NCBI GenBank assembly: GCA_022113835.1
Contig: JAILWY010000025.1
Coordinates: 1,302,001-1,366,000, forward strand
Direction: 5' to 3'
DNA: 64,000 bases
Source: Atopsyche davidsoni
Taxonomy: Eukaryota; Arthropoda; Insecta; Trichoptera; Hydrobiosidae
Shown: piece by piece, positions 23,801-41,953 of the stretch
How the letters are laid out: each line of letters starts with the position of its first letter
Numbering within the stretch: position 1 is the first letter of the stretch
Notes under the pieces: generated by a model
Told to the model about the DNA's origin: nothing
The model's input: the letters and a program-made list of their open reading frames with translations, nothing else
Database searches by the model: none
Program-made: the position numbers and the translations under genes

Positions 23801-26800
23801 TTGTTTGTTATTGCTTTATTAAAACTGACACATTTAAAAAGTAAGATCATTAGCTTATGAGTTTCAACGCTGCGTTTACCAGTTAAAGTAGAGTGTGTGG
23901 ACTGATGATACATCTGCGCCGAGGTCTTAAGGGCTTGCACGGCACTGTATCAGCATTCTGTACAACCCTAGCCAAAGGTTTGATTTGGTATTCAAACCAT
24001 GTTAAGCAGTCACTGTCTCATCTCTAATGCGTCCTTTTGTGGATTGCACGTTACAGCTTGGTGAGTATTACACGTTGAGTTGTGAATGATTCATTGATAT
24101 CTCAACAGTATTTCAAAATTCATAAATTTCAATTCAATTTGATGATACACCTGGAGTGATAAGCTGTCATTAGTACAATTTGTCTACGCTTCTTCGTCCC
24201 ATGCTCTTGAATTGGTTCTGCAGGGAGCAGAGGGAGAGAACGTTCCAGGGCGCAGGGGCCCGCGCGTCGTCCATAAGCGGTACTACAGGGTTCGCAGAAA
24301 TACTGACACCAGTGATGGTAACTGTTTCCCGTTTGAATATATTCACATTACTAATAGCATGCTTCTAACATTGAAAAGTTTATATTTAGTTTGTAATCTC
24401 CGGTGTAAGATCGTGGATGCATATAAATCAGACCAATAAATGAGGTGAAAAAATATGAATCCACAAAATTGTTATATTTGAGTGTTATTTTTTTTAGTCA
24501 TAAAGAATGCACCTGTATTATATGTATTTTTATCACAATACCAATAGGTTGTGAGAAATTTTATCTCAATATTAAGTTGATGTAATAGCCAAGCTTTCTA
24601 CGGTTGCAGGAGTCACCAAGAAGTCATACCGCAATAAGGTGTGGCAGCTGCTACAGAAAAACCGCATGTCCACCACCGTTCGTGCTCCCTTCAACCGTAT
24701 TCCTGGCTACAGGGGCTCCGAGGACGCAGCTCGCCTGCTACGGGACCTTGACGTTTACAAAAATGCCACCAGCATAATCTGCAATGTTGATAACACCCAC
24801 GAGCATCTCAGGTACCGTAACTGTTACTCTGCGTGATTTGTATTACTGCAAAATGTGTAGCCATCCATGTTTGAAGTAACGTATCCAGTGCTGCGACTTG
24901 AAAATTTGAATAAATCGCATAAAAATTTCAATACAACTAGCCAAAATTTTATATGATAACAATAAGGCTTAGAGTGAAATTGCTAATGCTAATAATGCCT
25001 TGTTGGTAAAAAATCTAACAATCCAATAACTTCTAATGTTTGATATTTAAGTAAATGTGCTTGCACTGTATTTAGACTAAACTGTCTGGAGGATGGCAAG
25101 CAGCTGTACCTGATGCTACCGAGGATGGACTACACTAGGGTGTTTGTGATAAAGTTGCAAGCACCCGAGGGAGATGCCAAATCCGAGATGAGAGACGTCG
25201 TCTCCCGACACGGCATAGAGGAGTTTGGGAAGTTCCTGAGTATGTTATTTTACATTAATTAATACAGTGTCTTTCTTCAATCATTATATCTACCTAAGTG
25301 AAAGACTAAATTAAAGACTTAAATTAATTTTGAAATAATATTTATTATTCATCTTAAAATTTCAATAAAATTGACATTATCATCAAAACCATCAATTAAA
25401 AACCAATTGTATCCATGTGATAACTCTCAGATACTCGTGAGCACAGCCAGTCGGAACACAGATAGACCCAGCTGGCCATGCCATGTGTCAATACATCATT
25501 TTGTTTGTTTTCAGACATGGAGGAGGGAGAGTTTAAAGTGGATTTAATAGTAGTTGGCTCCCTCGTCGTGTCTAAAGACGGATACCGTATTGGAAGAGGA
25601 AACGGTACGAACATAATGCCACATACCAAAATATGCTTACTGTTACATGCTTTGACATTATAAATATAATAACTTACGTGTTTAGGATACATGGACCTGT
25701 GCTATTCTCTCCTCCTGTACCTGAAGGCTATTTCTCCTGAGACTGTAATAGTCACAACTGTCCACGATTACCAGGTAAACCCATCATTTGGAATACTCTT
25801 CATGTCTATGTATACAGTGGACTTAGCTAAAGTGCCATACAAAATACACAAGAAAATAATAGGTTACCTTCATTCAGAAATCCAGTTTTTTTAAACCAAA
25901 ATCTGGTAATATGGTTTATTCAGGTGTTCGAGACCTTGCCTATCGACCTGTTCAATGAGCAGGACATCCCAGTGGACTTCATCGTAACTCCCACGCAAGT
26001 CATTGAGACCCACACGCCGCACAAAAAGCCTACAGCCCTCATCTGGGGGCTCCTCACCGAGCGCAAGTTACATGTCATGCCCCTTCTCAAGGAAATCCAC
26101 AACAAGGAAATAGCGTAAGTTCACCCATCCAACACAAGTAATAGAATTTCTATTTAGAAATAGAACAGTGCCGTATTGGATAAATAATTTTTTTATATGG
26201 TGTTTACACACTAATTGTGATTGATTTTTAGAGCTGGGAATCCCTGCGTTCTGAAGGAAGAGGACCCTAACGAAGTCGCAGCTCGCGGTAAGCGCCGAGG
26301 CAAGTATCGGCGCTCCAACAACTACAGTGAGAGCGAGCAGAACGATGTCAGTGTGAGTATCATCTCTGTCCAAATGCACAGGAGCCAGCTAATTTAATTT
26401 TGATCAGGGGTGGTTTCAGTCATTTTAATTTTCGTGTTTTGACAGCTGGCTGAAGGGGAATCAGGCGATCACAACCGCAAGCCTCGCAACGCTCACACTC
26501 CGCGTAGGTACGGCCGACAGCGCAGGAACACCAATGAGAAGGGCGAGCACGAAGGAGGTGCCGAAAGTGGTGGTAATATCTCGCCCGACACCACCACTGT
26601 CCGCAAGCGCCGCCGCAACCAACCCGGCCGCAACAAACCCTTCATTGACTTCACCATAAAGGTAACCTAAAAAAACCTGAGCATCCCTGTCGATAAAAAT
26701 GCAGCTTTTGTGAGGAATAGTGCTTTTTGTTGTCAATACATTGTAGGTGCCCATGTAATGGATGAGAAAAATTGCTTTAAAAAAGGAATGCGAATCCACA

Positions 26801-27890
26801 TCTGTCTCAATTGGAGAGCTCAGTAGTTTAAAATATGAAATACGTCATTCAAGTCAAAATGGATAGAGTAAATAGTTGCACATGAATTTGCAAATATGGT
26901 GAGACCACGTGGAGACTCCTGAGTAGTATTGCAATGACACAACTCACAAGCAGCTGACTTCACCCGCACCTTTGTGTTCCAGCTAACAAACATTGAGCGA
27001 AGTGCCCGCATTCGGGACCTGCGCTCTGCTCTGTTGGAGAGGAACGTGAAACCCGGCGTCATCACCTGGCTTGTGAGTGCTCATAATTTATGTCGTGCTT
27101 CTTTAATTTGGAGTTTTTGGTAATTTTAATGATAATAATTTTTTTCACAGGGATACAAAGGATTCTGCCTTTTACACTTTTTCAAGCCAGCTCCGCAGAC
27201 TGTGAGTTTGATTTCAAATATTTTAATTTGAAGATATTTTTATATTGTAGATGGAATAATTCACTCAATGGAAATTCAATTTCACCCTTCATGATTCACT
27301 AAAATATGTAAATCATGTCTGATTCATTGTGACCTGTTTTAAGTGACTGGTCACTGACGTGCTACAAGCCAGTAAGTTGACCGGCTTATGTCAACCTGAT
27401 GTATACTTTTTCGAACGCAAGCGAAAATTGAAAGTATCATAGTTCTTAAATTGTAAGGTGCAAAAACCACTTGGGGTATTTATTATTCAGTAAAAATTAA
27501 CATTTGAAGTCTATCCTACATTTTGTTTGAAGCAGCTTTTTTAACCAAAAGTTATAATTTCAAACCAGAAAAGTCAAAAACATTAAAATATCTACAAGTA
27601 TGTTTTGCAACTCGAAGACTCAACTTGAGGTCGTTTCTGTAAATAAAACATTTTCAAGAGCTTATTGAATGAATGGTTTACCAACTGAATTGCAGCCAGA
27701 GAGCGAGACGCCGACGCCGTTGGTGCTGAGCCCGGACTCAGTGATGGAGTCCCTGGCCAACTTGACGCTGTACCCCACAGAGGCTGTGTCGGATCCCTCG
27801 GCCCCAGCGCCGACGCCCATCCCTAATAAGCTCACTGTGCAGCTCACCAAGCACACCCGCATCGAGACCGCAGATGAGACCGCCGTGTAG
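14802..27890 (+). CDS. MTHFSD: Methenyltetrahydrofolate synthase domain-containing protein with two MTHFS-like domains
   Basis: Eighteen phase-consistent exons give 818 residues: 14802-14841, 18739-18940, 20029-20186, 21507-21620, 21830-21918, 22864-23054, 23602-23761, 24224-24317, 24610-24811, 25076-25239, 25515-25604, 25686-25774, 25924-26114, 26232-26352, 26446-26661, 26983-27072, 27151-27201 and 27696-27890. Domain 1 (about 14-264) and domain 2 (about 350-594) both follow the MTHFSD pattern: VTKKS.R..VW at the start, LD.VVVGS.AVSKDG.RIGRG.GY.DL in the middle, and VD.IVTPTQVI. Between and after them lie basic, Arg-rich linkers. Residues about 700-754 (LRSALLERNVKPGVITW, then GYKGFCLLHF) align with the C-terminal RRM of vertebrate MTHFSD but lack clear RNP motifs. 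Human MTHFSD is an RNA-binding protein with one MTHFS-like domain and probably no cyclo-ligase activity. Exon 4's acceptor (tgtacag at 21506) was chosen over an earlier AG because only it keeps phase. Confidence 0.88.
17503..17549. repeat. Small hairpin repeat, GCCAAC...GTTGGC, in MTHFSD intron 1
   Basis: GCCAAC (17519-17524) and GTTGGC (17532-17537) form a stem with flanks (GAC.CGTCTAGTTTT before, CATCCTCAAGCA after) resembling the copy at 10.1 kb. It is probably a fragment of the fold-back family at 14.1 kb. Confidence 0.45.
20378..20454 (+). other. Possible alternative terminal exon of the MTHFSD gene
   Basis: A GC-rich island in intron 3 begins after an AG with the phase needed to follow exon 3. 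It reads VHVIRDPETQELLGIQRW and six more residues to a TGA, and an AATAAA signal lies 12 nt past the stop (20466-20471). Splicing exon 3 here would give a truncated protein of about 158 residues covering only the start of domain 1. The polypyrimidine tract is weak and I recognise no family, so it may also be a relic of something else. Confidence 0.3.
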
Positions 27891-28440
27891 GGCCGAGTCT
27901 CCGAAGCCGGGAGTCAACCCTCGACCGAGGCAGCTGAGAGCTCTGACTAACATTGCATGCTCTAACATTTAAACTATTGTTTCCATTCCGATATCGGGAT
28001 ATTTTAAATAATATTACTCAGTTGCAATCATCAAAAGCTTTAAATAATACTTATTGTTTTCTTTTAATTTGATGAAGGTTTTTTCATCATCTCATATATA
28101 ATTTATATATATATATATAAATATATAATTTTTATTTATCAGCAGTAGTTTTAAACGATCACTTGTTCCCATGGGCTGGACCTCAAAACGAGTTCAGCTT
28201 TTATAATTTTGTGCAATATTTTTTACGAGAAGCGTACTTGGATAGTTTTAAAACGATCATTTGGACTTCAGTATTCAGCTAGTCGCGCCGAGAGCTGGCC
28301 TCCACTCGCCGCCGCTGTTCGCTTGGCCGAGTCGGAGTGCCGGGCTGACAGACTGCCGCCTTTGCTAAGAGTACAAATATAATTAACAGTCTGTATGTTC
28401 TGTGCTTTTTAAAATAATAATAAATCTATATTCTGTACCA
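27891..28440 (+). terminator. 3' UTR of MTHFSD with polyadenylation signal
   Basis: AT-rich UTR including a (TA)n run near 28094-28130. AATAAA at 28419-28424 is the first convincing cleavage signal. Further signals near 29420 would allow a longer 3' UTR. Confidence 0.5.
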
Positions 28441-30164
28441 TTTCTTTATTATTGTGATGTTTGCACTTTAATATAAGTTATTTGTGGAAAGATGCATTCG
28501 TGGCTGATTTGTTAGTGTTATAAGAATCTCAGTAAATAGTTAAAGTCGTGTCGAAGTTTTCGTCCACGCCTGCTCGCGCTGTGAATGCATTTTTAACCAA
28601 TCGTCTTAGGGTATGGTGTTCTTTGTTATTCTTTAATTGCTAGACTCACATGCATTAGTTTTAATGATTACAAAAAAGCGAATACTGAATAATAATTGTT
28701 TTTAATTGTGTGCCATTTTGAATTACAATCTCAAGTGATTATTTTTCTCCAAATGTAGATACATTATTTTTCAATGACTACAAAGCTTAAGTATATATTT
28801 AGGGCCAAAGAAATTTTATTTACGATGGAGATACGCACAATTATTGTTAACATTAGGACTCAAATGTTTTTAGTGTTTCCAAATTGTTTGAATTGTCTTT
28901 TGCCGAATCAAAATTTAGGACAGACAGTTCTATCGATATCCGCATTACTTACAGAGCCTGGTTTGTCTCTGCGTTTTGCCTCCGTACCCGGTACGAGGCA
29001 GGGCTCCTAGATAGTTATAGACTGTGCAATGTATTTAAAGTGATATGTAATTTTAAGTTAACTATTTCTAACGTACTAAACATTAAGATATTATTTATCA
29101 GCCCTTAGAAAAGAAATACAGAAGATTCAAATATATCTATCCCGATGAGGGTAATTTTTTTATTTATTGATTGTTATTTCTTAAAATATTCCTTTTTTTA
29201 TTTTTATCTTAAGGAAATTTATTTAATTTAATTCAGTGAACATTACCAATGAGCCGGAGCAGCTCAGGATGTACATCTCTCTGACTTAAGTCCTTCCGAC
29301 ACGTCAGGAAGAGCCTCAAGTGCACGTCGCTGTGCTGGGAGTCATCGCGATCGTCGGTTTGTAAAACCGGCTCGGCTCCGCAGCGAGCTTATAATTTGCT
29401 TTCGACTTCATGTGATACGTAAAAAATAAAAATAAAAGTATTAAAATAGTTATTAACACTAGTTTTATGTGATTTGAAGTATTTTGGAAAAGCTATTTAG
29501 AAATATTAAAACTAAAATAACAAAGACTGCTATACCTATCTTTAATAGTGTAAGTTTATATTATATACCATTGTTTCCTTTAAATGGTACATTGTAACTC
29601 TACAATTGTATCTATTATTAACAATGTTGCTTTTTTCCTTGTTGATTAATTTAAGTTTTCAAACTGAAATAGAGTATTTATTTTTCTCTAAAGATTATGA
29701 TATGGATCTAACTTGGGGGTTCCCGCATATTTTATTTACTTCCATTATTAATTCTACTTACTCTCTGTATTTTTCTAGAATTAAATTGTGGTAATTTTTG
29801 TCACGTTTTGCGTTACTGGCACCATGTGCTTATATTTGACTATTTTTTATAATGAAAATACCAGCAATTGCTTCGTATATTTGCTGCTGTTTTTATTAAT
29901 GTCGAAGATGCCTCCGCGTCCATCTAATAACTCTAAATATGAACAAATCCAAAAGTACATTGTGTCAATAACAACTTTACCATGTGACGATAATCATTCT
30001 TGTGGTAATTTACTTAATGCTGTTTATTTCCTTCTTTGTTCTCTAGGGAAATGTGGCATAAGCCTAAGTGTAAATTATTAATATGTTTCTAATAAAAATA
30101 AAATAAAACAAAATAGTGCGTGTATCGATGTAACTATTTGCCTTATTTCATTCCAATCCTGCAG
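28441..30164. other. Long 3' UTR or intergenic stretch, no gene seen
   Basis: Mostly AT-rich with a GC-richer patch at about 29250-29400 that is not open for any distance on either strand. It could be the distal 3' UTR of MTHFSD. No protein similarity is recognised. Confidence 0.4.
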
Positions 30165-30318
30165 GCTCCTAAAGGAAAGAAATATTTAATGCCTCCTCCT
30201 CCCCCACCACTACTGAAGATGTGCACCAAGACGACAAGGTGTTTAAGGGACTTTGTTCACAGCCCGCTTTCTGGGGAAAACAAGATCCCACGAAAACTTA
30301 GGCAACTGAAATATTAAG
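30165..30318 (+). other. Orphan exon-like segment with proline run, unknown
   Basis: After a good acceptor (atcctgcag) the frame reads APKGKKYLMPPPPPPLLKMC and continues about 30 residues to a stop, immediately followed by a possible donor (AAG|GTATGC). Composition is richer in G+C than its surroundings. It has phase 0, so it could in principle be a distant alternative last exon of MTHFSD, or belong to an unseen gene. I do not recognise it. Confidence 0.25.
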
Positions 30319-32935
30319 GTATGCTTTCTTCAATAGAAAAATGAGACAGTATTTGAATTTTTTTTTGTTCAAGGCTTTATTATTAGTACCAGTCTTTTAT
30401 ACATTTCTTTTAGTTTCTCCATACGACTTAAATAGAGTGTGACCTTATTAAAAAAATGCTTGGTTGGCCTAACTCTGAAATAAACCATGTTTAAATAAAA
30501 ACTATTTTTCAAATCTCATTCAAAAAAATATTAATTTAATGAATACATTGACCTTCTGATTTGCATCACAAGAAGTAGCTTCATTATCCACCGCTAGCCG
30601 AGTGAAGTCAGCACTCGCAGTCTATAAGTTCTGGCCGTTTTCAGCAGACAAATGGATATGACACGTGCAGGTTAGTCAAAATATAATTAACTGTTTCTTG
30701 ACAAGCACAAATCTTCTTCGGGCAAAACTTATTTCGACTTGTTGCTAGTGCTATCACATTTCCAAACACTTCTCTTATATCAAAAACTGAGTTTTGAGCG
30801 GTTAATCTCCTTCGGCCTCTCAGAGGAAGTTTGTTGCCACCCGCTGAACATATCTCTGCATCTGTTCGTTTTTTCTTAGGAGAGATTAGGGAGAATAGTG
30901 TAACGGTTCTCCAAATCCTTCTACAGTGGTTAATAGCATAATATAAAAGACAATCTACTTTGAAGGTTTAAATCAGTTACGTAAAATATTATCATGATGT
31001 GTTTGTTTTGTATAATGTACTGCTGAAATACAAGTGACCTCTGTATAAAATTTCAATTTATGCAAAACCAAAAAGCTTTATTAGAGCCGATTGTTAGATG
31101 TTATTCACATGTGAAATAAAGAATTTCAAACAATAATTTTAAACAATCATAGCATGTATGTAATGCATTATATGCAATAATGATTTGGGTTCATTATCAA
31201 ATAAAATGTTTTAGATCGACAAAATTGTAAAAAAACAATGAGTCAGCGTGTAATAAATGCAACATTTATATAAGTTCTAATAATCTATTTAATCGTGCCC
31301 CGTCACTCGGAATCCTTTAAGTTGTTATATTTGTACTTTACAAAACACATGTTCATGAGTTTAACTTTCAGTGAGAAATTTTTGGATTTTATAATGATTT
31401 TATATTATGTTTGGTCTTAGTTTATAACTACATATTTACATATTGATGAAATTAATACAAATAAACGTTTAACTTATAGTACAATTCCCGACTCGAAGGG
31501 CCATCGAAATATATATTTGTTACAAATTTTAACTGCTGCAAATATATCTCGTTTTTGGTGGGTATTTGTTAATTTTGTGTACAAAAATAGCGTTATTTCT
31601 ACAAGAAAAGCAGTTGATTGACAATTCAACTGACAAAACATTTATAGTTATACATGTTAATGGAATTTTGCCTGTCTTTTTGCAGAGATGGAAAAATTAT
31701 GTTCACGGACATATTCACATTTAAACTGCGGTAGGATTTTATTAATTTATTCAACGTCAGCCATAAATGTATTATAGTTTTCTGAGACAATTTGCAAATA
31801 AAAATAAAATCTTATTTCTTCGTGATCGATATCAGAGAAAAATATTGACTTTAAATCTCCAAATCAGATATTTCTATTAAGACATTTAATTTTATTTTAA
31901 CATATCGCACATTGTATTATTTTATACAAATATGCAGAATAAGTAAATAAATCACAAGAAAATCAAATATTTAGAGCATGCTATATATTTTTGTATCCAC
32001 AACATGCCAATGTTAGTATCGTACACTATTTAAAAATCTGAGTGACTTAAATAACTAAATACTTAGTATATTTGTTGCAATACTTAAGTTTAATGTAAAT
32101 TGATTAATTTAGTGCTAATATTTTTATTAGTAACTGATCGTTCAAATCCATACAGTAACAAATTAATATTTAACGTCACTATAACCTACTTCTATGTAAT
32201 ATATGATTGGTAATTGTATATATATTCTCAGCTTTAATACAGGTTGGTAGAAAATACTATATATGTTAAATATAATAAAAGGAAACGGTTATATTTAATA
32301 TCTACATAATACTTAAATACAAATGTGGGATTATTTTTAGATTTTTAGGAGATGTTAGCGATTTCGGGGAGACGAGAAAATGAGGTCGGAGTAACGACCT
32401 CTTAATTAGATCTGCGTGGATCATGTTAAGTTTTAGCGAATCCATATATTTTTTAAAAACTATTTTACATAACATGGTTTGGGATACACATTTATTTTTA
32501 GTACTGATGGGCGAGATATAAATTTAGTGTTCACGTCGCAATTAGCAGTGGCGTACGGTCCATACAAGCACAAAAGCGGAGAATACCCTTCACAAGCCAT
32601 CAAAAACAAATGTTACTATAGTTTGATTTTTTAATAATATTAAAAAAAATGAACTACTTTTGAATAATAACACTTTGGGTAGTACTTAGACTTTTGACGA
32701 GACTGTCTTATCAAGAGAGTGTGTACGATAAGCATCGTCTCAACTCGACATGGACAGAAGTAATTGAAAATAATATTGAATTGATCGCCTCCAAATATAC
32801 TTTATTTGAAGCACGTGGTTGAGTTTTTTTGATGTAAAACATTTCAACGCTCAGATTTCAGAGTCAGGTCGGATAGATACAAAATTGACAGTAACACTAA
32901 TAGGTAAGTACAAAATAGATTAGATCTACGTTAAG
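30319..32935. other. AT-rich intergenic stretch and likely 3' UTR of the kinase gene
   Basis: No coding sequence is visible on either strand. The right-hand part, next to the - strand kinase stop codon, is presumably its 3' UTR. Confidence 0.45.
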
Positions 32936-39209
<6,274 letters not shown>

Positions 39210-39412
39210 TTATACAGTCCCTCCAACATCTAAGTGATACGAAATTGAACAACCTTTGTACAGTACAAATCTAAGATATCCAGAGGCTACTTGAGGTTTA
39301 ACTTAGCTTGCTACTTGCTATCCAATATTTTTATTGTATTATATATAAAACCCTTCAGGCACAATAAAATTAGCGAAATTATAAATTTATCAACTCTCTT
39401 TATATTATTACT

Positions 39413-39615
39413 AATATGATTAGACACATTAGTTCATACATAGAAGATGATTTAAAGAAACAAATATCATCGTGATTTGTGTGGGATTTGAACCCACATC
39501 CCCTGCTGGCTCACATGGCCGGTGTACTAACCCTTGTACTAACGAATCACTTCCGTTTATCGAGAATTTTTAACAATCATACTCTACATATGAACCAATG
39601 TGCCCAGGCCAACCA
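39413..39615 (-). mobile_element. tRNA-derived SINE-like element, copy 1
   Basis: The - strand of 39472-39550 reads as a degenerate tRNA: GTGATTCGTTAGTACAAGGG (A-box region with GGTTAGTA), an imperfect anticodon stem, then GTGGGTTCAAATCCCAC, a perfect T-arm with B-box. The D-arm is closest to tRNA-Asp. Unique flanks on both sides recur in copy 2 (CATTGGTTCATATGTAGAGT before; ATCATCTTCT.TGTATGAACT after), which shows this is a dispersed element and not a tRNA gene. Confidence 0.6.
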
Positions 39616-39747
39616 ATATTTAGTGATTTGCAAGCAGTGGACTTTTTGAACAAAGTAACAAGTGAAGCGATTTTAGTCCCATCTGGATATTATTTTTAAA
39701 ATCTATTAATTTAGCCAAGACGCGCACCATCATATACGTATGTCTTG

Positions 39748-39857
39748 TTTTTTGGATTGGACGTCAATCAGATGCGTATTTATTACCAATTACGGTATTT
39801 ATAATAAACCCGTAATGGGTAATAAATACGCATCTGATTGACGTCCAATCCAAAAAA
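39748..39857. repeat. Hairpin element with 47-bp near-perfect arms
   Basis: The left arm (39748-39794, starting TTTTTTGGATTGGACGTCAA) is the reverse complement of the right arm (39811-39857) with essentially one mismatch and a 16-nt loop. A single-arm copy lies at about 40911-40968. This is likely a miniature fold-back transposon or a recent inverted duplication. Confidence 0.7.
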
Positions 39858-40631
39858 CTAAAACATAACTCTCTTTATCGTTAAAGTTTCCGGTAAGGTT
39901 AGATTCAGTTATGCTTGTTTTCATAAAATATAATTTTATTTTTCATTTCCGTCTTTTTATCTCTTTTAACATTATATCTGACTACCCAAATACCGCACAT
40001 TTAATCCAACAAAACTATGTAACGGACAAAACGAAAGCCTTGAGAGCATGAACATATTTGACAGTGATTTTTTGATGTCAACGCTTGTAGACAACGACTG
40101 TCCTTATTTTGCGATCTTCGAGTTTGAATGTTGACTACTATAAAAAACTGATGAAACTATGAATAAAAAGAGAATTCAGATATTGTAATAGAATATAAAA
40201 ACGGTCAAGTAAATCAAGAGCTTGCAACACTGTGCATCTTCGCTTTTCTTGAAATGGTTTATCTGAAACATTTAAATGCTTGAATAAACATTGCAATATG
40301 TCTGTGTGTGTGAATGCGACACAATTTCTTTTCCAAAGCCGATGAATCACGTCGGGGTGAATAGTTTATCTGGATAGCTTGGACTCTGTTTATGACCTGA
40401 TTTTATCTGTTTTGGATATTAAAGCAAAGGGTTATTGACTATCCGATAATTCTGTGTTAAATAAAAAATGAAATTGTACTAGGGCTGACCCTACCAGCAT
40501 CCACGAAGCATCGAGTTCAGTTACAGATGATTGTCAAATTTTTCTCCCATTTTTTTACCCTAATAAAAAATATGGAAGAAAATGACATCTTTGTTAATTT
40601 AAACATTTCCTGTTTTATTTAAATTATTACA

Positions 40632-40901
40632 AATATGATTAGGCGCATTAGTTCATACACAGAAGATGATTTAAAGAAACTCTCAGAAAAATATCATCGT
40701 GATTAGGCCAACCAAGCCTGGGCACATTGGTTCATATGTAGAGTGTGATTAACGGAAGTGATTCGTTAGTACAAGGGTTAGTACACCGGCCATGTGAGCC
40801 CAGAGGATGTGGGTTCAAATCCCACCCAAATCACGATGATATTTTTCTGAGAGTTTCTTTAAATCATCTTCTGTGTATGAACTAATGTGCCTAATCATAT
40901 T
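40632..40901 (+). mobile_element. tRNA-derived SINE-like element, copy 2, between 72-bp inverted arms
   Basis: The tRNA-like head (40758-40834, with GTGGGTTCAAATCCCAC) is on the + strand. Its normal 3' flank (40830-40901) is also present in inverted orientation at 40632-40703, so the element sits inside a 72-bp perfect or near-perfect inverted repeat. The single-arm copy of the 47-bp hairpin element abuts it at the right. The block interrupts the upstream spacer of array copy A; the equivalent spacers of other copies lack it. Confidence 0.6.
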
Positions 40902-40910
40902 AGCAATAAT

Positions 40911-40968
40911 ATAATAAACCTGTAATGGGTAATAAATACGCATATCTGATTGACGTCCAATCCAAAAA
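40911..40968. repeat. Single-arm copy of the 47-bp hairpin element
   Basis: Contains CCTGTAATGGGTAATAAATA and ends TTGACGTCCAATCCAAAAAA, matching the right arm at 39811-39857 with a 2-bp insertion. No facing arm is adjacent. Confidence 0.6.
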
Positions 40969-41953
40969 ATAGACACACGTCTTATTTAAACCTAAAACCA
41001 GGGTCAAGGAAATTTTAAATTATAACAAGTAAACACAGTTATATCGCGAGAATGACCGCAAAATTATTTCAAAAAATAAATTGCGTAGACACATCCCTAA
41101 AAACTAGAGCGTGTTTTGATACAATTAATTATTCACAATCATATGAAGGTTTACTTCTGGCACTTCACTCTGAGCTGACTATCGATACGCACGTGTTATT
41201 TAAATACTATACATAAATAAGGTTCTGATTCTTAGGTTTTTCGTAATTTGGAGAATCAACGGTAATATACTTATTTTATATATTTTTTATAATACAACAT
41301 GTAGCTTCGTGTTCTGGTTGTAAAGTGTTCACTTGTCGGCGGAAGAGTTTTGGACTCGATCTGGTTGAATCAACGTATCTTTTTAACTGTATGTTATGTT
41401 ATATGTATTCAGCCTAAAAAAATGTAAAAAGATATTAAAAATATTGAATTTTGAAATCAGTGATTTGCGCTGATTGGTGCAACAGTGCTACGATTAAATT
41501 GTAATGTAGGTAGATTAGTAATGTTCTCAAAATTTGTGTTGCGCCAAGCGATTGCTTGGCCAGTCTAACAACAAAGGTAAATACGAACGGGTGTCTCTCT
41601 ATATACACTACAAAAGTAAAAAAGATTGACAGTCTTATTAATAATAGAAAGATAGTAAAGTGTTCACTTGTCGATAGAAGAGTTTTGGACTCGATCAAGT
41701 TTTTATAGTTGTATGTCATGTTACATGTATTCAGTAAAAAAAAAGTTAAGAATATTGAATATCAAAAGCAAAGCTCTCAGCAAATATTCAAAACACTTGC
41801 ACCTTCGCAGAGCTCAGAAATAAAAATTATTTACCTGTTACATTCATTAAGCATTTCATAGAAAACTTCTAGCAGAATAAAGAAATGGCGAATCTTTGGT
41901 GTGATGAAAACGATTTGGTGAAATTTATACAATTGCTTGTTTCAGGCTCAAGA

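Larger units (their letters stand above)
40240..41953. repeat. Upstream spacer of array copy A
   Basis: Sequence shared with the spacers of B, C, D, F and G begins at about 40.25 kb (a run near 'ctgaaacatttaaatgcttg', then AGGGCTGACCCTACCAGCAT at 40481). It is interrupted by the SINE/hairpin block, then resumes with GGAAATTTTAAATTATAACA. A module containing AAGTGTTCACTTGTCG and TTTTGGACTCGATC occurs twice here (about 41.33 and 41.66 kb), as upstream of B and F but only once upstream of C, D, E and G. The last 190 bp before the ATG, containing CTCTCAGCAAATATTCAAAA, is the best conserved and probably holds the core promoter and 5' UTR. Confidence 0.55.

Noticed and set aside
39472..39550. A functional tRNA gene on the - strand
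   Set aside because: The T-arm is perfect, but the acceptor and anticodon stems are imperfect, and the same flanking sequence on both sides recurs at 40.75 kb, which fits a tRNA-derived repeat.
41330..41390. Array spacer module (GTGTTCACTTGTCG...TTTTGGACTCGATC) as a tRNA-derived SINE head
   Set aside because: It vaguely resembles A and B boxes, but no tRNA cloverleaf can be drawn and it is found only within the array, so it is simply part of the repeated unit.
41885..41953. Upstream in-frame ATG (MANLW...) as the true start of the array genes
   Set aside because: It would bury the signal peptide 20-odd residues inside the protein, the reading frame of this part shifts between copies (for example stops in B, C and D), and a TTTCAG just before the second ATG looks like a splice acceptor.
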